Source: Polysphondylium violaceum (Eukaryota > Evosea > Eumycetozoa > Dictyosteliales > Dictyosteliaceae). From it: a stretch of DNA of 22,847 nucleotides. The notes beneath the pieces are model-generated. The model was given only the letters and a program-made list of their open reading frames with translations, ran no database searches and was not told the DNA's origin. The translations under genes were made by a program, and so were the position numbers. Location of the stretch: positions 1 to 22,847 of the forward strand of contig AJWJ01000388.1 in assembly GCA_000277445.1 (NCBI GenBank), in the 5' to 3' direction. How positions within the stretch are numbered: the first letter of the stretch is position 1; the number at the start of each line of letters is the position of its first letter. Below, piece after piece: positions 19,173 through 22,847 of this stretch.

Positions 19173-22100
19173 ATGAGACTAAATACACAATATTTATATG
19201 TTTTTACATATATATTGGTCGTTTTTATTACAATTAGTTATGGATTAACATTGACAAATTTATCTAGCGAAGATTATGTAGATATGTATGCCAAGCTAAA
19301 TAACGGTGTTTGGGAATGCAATACCCAGTTTATTCTTTTAGCTGAAGATCCTACAGGCATTACCTCGATGATGCCAGATGTGAGTATGCCAGTTGTTATT
19401 ACCTCTGAAGAAATGGGAACTTCATCTACTAAAATGTTGATGAAATTTGGTATGAACCTCCCTACTACTAGCACAACTTTCCCTCTGGTGGTAAAGACAG
19501 GGGATGGTAATACCCAAACTACAAATATTGATTATATATGCGAAAGTATGTAGGAATTTAAATTCATTCTTTTAGAGCTTTTCAATTAATTAATATAATA
19601 ATCTACAGTGCCTCCAGCTGTATTGGATTTCGAGTGGCTCCATGATGATAGTTTTCAATATTATCCAGCTTTTACCCAATTGACTCCTTATGCTTTGCTA
19701 AAGGTAAAGAATAATAACAAAAAAATAGGGCCACCTGTTGATATCACTACCGGACTAACCTATTCAGGTGCGGTATATTATCTTGGAAATGATACTTATT
19801 ATCTTGGAGTTACTATGCAAGGAGCTAATGCTCAAGATTATTTCGTAGATACCCCTATTACGATTTCCACCTACCAAACTCCTGTCCCCTATACACTCAA
19901 ATCTCCTTTTCTTAAATGTAAGTAACAATTAAATAATGATTGATAGATTCATATTAATAATCAAAACAACAAAACTCAGATATGAATACAGAAATATCTA
20001 AAAATGTAAATATATATCCAACAGGCACTGGTAGTATTATTTATTATCCTGAGGCTCCTGTTATAGCTGAATATGTTGTGGCTCAAGAGGTAGCCATAAC
20101 CACAATATTTTGGGTCTCTTATCTTGATAACTTGGTTTTTGCTCAAGGAAACTTAACTCATCCTACAATGTTTAAAAAGAAATATCTTCCCTGGGTAGGT
20201 GGATCAACAGCAAATGTATTCAATATTATTGATCCTAGTACTACATCTACTGTAACTTTTCAATATCAAAGTATGTATTTGTCCACACCTGCTGTCTCTT
20301 TTAAATAATATAATAATTTTATATATCTCTCTTTAGATCAATTCGCAGCCCCACAAATTTCAGGTCAAACAAACACATTGACTCCTTCAAATATAGCTAT
20401 TAAATATACAACAAATTCTAAATTCCAAACTGATGTTATTACGTGTATGAGTGGACAAGCTATGGCCCCATATCCATTTGGTTTCACACAAGGTACATCT
20501 ACATCCTATTTAAGAGCTTTTGATTTAAATATAGACTATCAGTTTGCAAGTTCAGTCATTTTTTCTGATGGAGTATATTCATTCAACTCTCCAACTGGTT
20601 CACTTTGTAAGTTATTTCTATCATGATCTATTCTTGAGACTAATTTATTAATGTAAATTTTATTTTATCTACTCTATAGCTGTTGATACACAACCACCTA
20701 AACCACAAACCATAGTTTCATACACTCAAATACCAAACACTCCAAAAACTGTAGTTAGAATGAGAATCACAGATGATTTATCTGGATTTAAAAGAACTGA
20801 TTTTGGAGATAGTTCTAAAATAATTTCTGGAGATTTATATGATGGTGTCTACGAATTTGTAGTCACTCAATCAATGTCATTATTACAAGTATCTCGTGGT
20901 AAAATGAATATATTGGATCAAGTAAATAATTTGAAATCAATTGATGTCTGTACAGATAATTATGTAAATGTAGATTTACAACGTTATCCTTTCAGTAAGT
21001 ATGCTTGGTTGATTTTAAAAAATTATGTTATTAATTGATAAATTTATTTAAATATAGAATTGCTTAATTTCTCAGATGTTACCAATATTAGATTTGAAAA
21101 GAATGATATCAATGTTACCAATCAATCTGTTGATAACAATATGTTTATATACACCAACACCATTGATAGAGATCTTTACCCAGGATTTTTTGTTTTACCT
21201 TTTGGTAATGTACTTTCTTTTGATGGTTTATTGACTTATTCTGGCTCTTGGAATGATGCTTGTGGCTGTTATAAAATTCCATTTACTATTCCAAAGAATT
21301 ATCCCACAGGTTTATTTGAATATTTAATGGTAAGCAGCCAATATAGCCAAATATGGGAAACTACCTATTTTGCTAGTTTGCTTGGACAAGATTCAGTTTT
21401 AAGAGTTTATTCTGAACAAGGTGATTTATTGGGTCCAGTTGTTACAAGCATTGATATTCAAAATCCAAGTGTTCAAGTTCCCGAGGGTCAAGAAACTACC
21501 ATTACTTGGAGATTGACTATTGAAGATAAATACAATGGTTTCCAGAGTGGCGTTGTTTCCTTTGTTAGCAGCCTCGATCTTGTAAGATACAACTTTACCT
21601 TTGGTCCAGAACAAGCAATCTCTGGTGATAATAAGAAAGGTGTCTATGAATTTAGTATTAAAGTAAATGGCATGTGTAAATCACAACCATTTTACATTCA
21701 ATATGCTTTTTTGCAAGATTCGGCTGGCAAATTTTCAGAGTACAAGGAAGGTGGTTCAACAGATCTCACTGTTGCAACAAGTGCTCAATTTTTAAACCCA
21801 TTCTATACATTTTTGGATGTAACAACAAGCTCTGCTATAAACATTGACTGCCAAAACTCTTTAACAGATAATGTATTCCCAGTATTGTCATCTTTTACAT
21901 TTACACCAGAGTTTATCGATCCAATGTATGCTGGTCCATTCTTAAATAATTCAAGACAAGTTGTATTTGATTTTGAAACTTTTGATGATAATGGTTTACT
22001 TTTGCAATCTCTTCCAAGAGTTTATCTTATAGATCAAAACTTGAATATTATATATCAAAATTCTAAATTACTTTCAAATACATCCAAGACAGCCACCTAT

Positions 22101-22847
22101 AGATGTGTATTTGACGTCCCTTATGGTTTTGGCCTCCTTTCCAAATCTGGAATCAAAGTATCTCTCTATGGTATTGTTGATAATCAAAGTAACTTTAATG
22201 GTTATTCTAGTACTCAATTGGCCGATGCAACCTTTAAAAATACTATTGCCGTTGAGCAAAGATTAACCCTAAATGTATCTATTATTTCAACAAATCAAGT
22301 TTTTGGACATGGTGGTGAAATTACCATCACTGGTAAAAACTTTGAAGCTCTGGATCAATTATTAATCAACTTTAATAATGGAACCATTTCTACTTTACCA
22401 AACAGTATTTTTAGTTCAAATTCTATTATTATTTTTAATAATTCAAATCCAGTATGGGTTAGTAATGTTACTCTTACAATTGGAAGAAATGATGGTTCAG
22501 CTTTTTCTAATTCTTTACTTGTTCAAGTACAAAACCCTACTCCTGCTCCACAAGAATCTTCGTCTTCCTCAACTAATCCACAAGAATCTTCGTCTTCTTC
22601 TCATTCATCTTCATCTTCTCCACAACAATCATCATCAGATGAACCACCAGTTACAAATAAACCACAAATATGTACTAATAATTGTGGTGGAATTGATCAT
22701 GGTGAATGTACACCTAGTGGTTGTGTATGCAAATCACCTTGGGTGGGGTCAGATTGTACATCTGAAGTCATCATTGTAAAACCAACTATAAACCCAACAT
22801 CACCATCAACAAACATCACAGTGCCAACAACAACTAAAGATAACCAC
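19173..22847 (+). CDS. Secreted or surface protein with Ig-like repeats, TIG domain and EGF-like domain (ComC/Tiger-like), 3' end outside the window
   Basis: Six exons are visible: 19173-19545, 19609-19917, 19980-20270, 20337-20606, 20680-20994 and 21058-22847 (open at the end). The introns are 62-73 bp, GTATGT or GTAAGT, and all phase 1. They encode 1116 residues so far. A signal peptide covers about residues 1-24 (hydrophobic VFTYILVVFITISYG). Exons 1-5 each encode about 90-125 residues of beta-rich sequence. A TIG/IPT-like domain lies at ~922-1011 (VFGHGGEITITGKNFEALDQ). A Ser/Pro/Gln-rich linker follows, then a six-Cys EGF-like module (Cys1058, 1062, 1070, 1075, 1077, 1086), then a Thr/Pro/Ser stalk. 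N-glycosylation motifs are frequent. The layout fits the dictyostelid ComC-like and Tiger (Tgr) families, several of which act in cell-cell communication or recognition. A C-terminal membrane helix is expected beyond the window. The exact orthologue is not identified. The exon boundaries are inferred from splice signals and frame continuity. Confidence 0.85.
22548..22600 (+). repeat. In-frame 30-bp tandem duplication in the Ser/Pro linker
   Basis: CCACAAGAATCTTCGTCTTC occurs at 22548-22567 and again at 22578-22597, a period of exactly 30 bp, encoding PQESSSSS twice. It sits between the TIG and EGF-like domains of the surface protein. This points to recent slippage or unequal exchange that lengthened the linker by 10 residues. 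Confidence 0.8.

Overview
The window looks like nuclear DNA of a dictyostelid social amoeba. The signs are AT-rich spacers full of A/T homopolymers, short introns (58-73 bp, GTATGT/GTAAGT/GTATAT ... AG), Asn/Gln/Ser/Thr runs in proteins, AATAAA signals after genes, and dictyostelid-type families (ABCG full transporters, U-box/macro/WWE/PARP proteins, ComC/Tiger-like TIG-EGF surface proteins). Codon use in the two best-conserved genes is less AT-extreme than in Dictyostelium discoideum, so a species outside the D. discoideum group is plausible. The genus cannot be fixed from sequence alone.

Layout, left to right. (1) 274-1245, +: mitochondrial 3-hydroxyisobutyrate dehydrogenase (hibA). (2) 1397-5817, -: a two-exon, 1450-residue PDR-type ABCG full transporter, convergent with hibA. 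(3) 5818-7510: a 1.7 kb low-complexity spacer holding the transporter promoter, with candidate G-box and TTGA-repeat sites, and one nested hairpin. (4) 7511-8627, -: a two-exon protein made of three MIT domains. (5) 8628-10851: a 2.2 kb divergent promoter region with a striking cluster of inverted repeats at 8804-9063. (6) 10852-13371, +: one three-exon gene that first looks like two. Splicing joins a four-transmembrane segment to a Sec7 ARF-GEF domain and a PH domain. (7) 13727-18559, +: a two-exon, 1588-residue protein with a U-box-like N-terminus, KH-like repeats, a macrodomain, a WWE domain and a mono-ADP-ribosyltransferase-type PARP domain. (8) 19173-22847, +, running off the window: a six-exon secreted or surface protein of the ComC/Tiger type with a TIG domain and an EGF-like domain. 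All five of its introns are in phase 1.

The genes are independent eukaryotic transcription units and not a pathway. Two share a membrane-traffic theme: the MIT protein and the Sec7-PH protein are divergent across the 2.2 kb spacer. I see no mobile element, virus-like element, CRISPR array, tRNA or rRNA. The most unusual items are the membrane-anchored Sec7-PH architecture, the triple-MIT protein, the symmetric phase-1 exons of the TIG/EGF gene, and the inverted-repeat cluster at 8804-9063.
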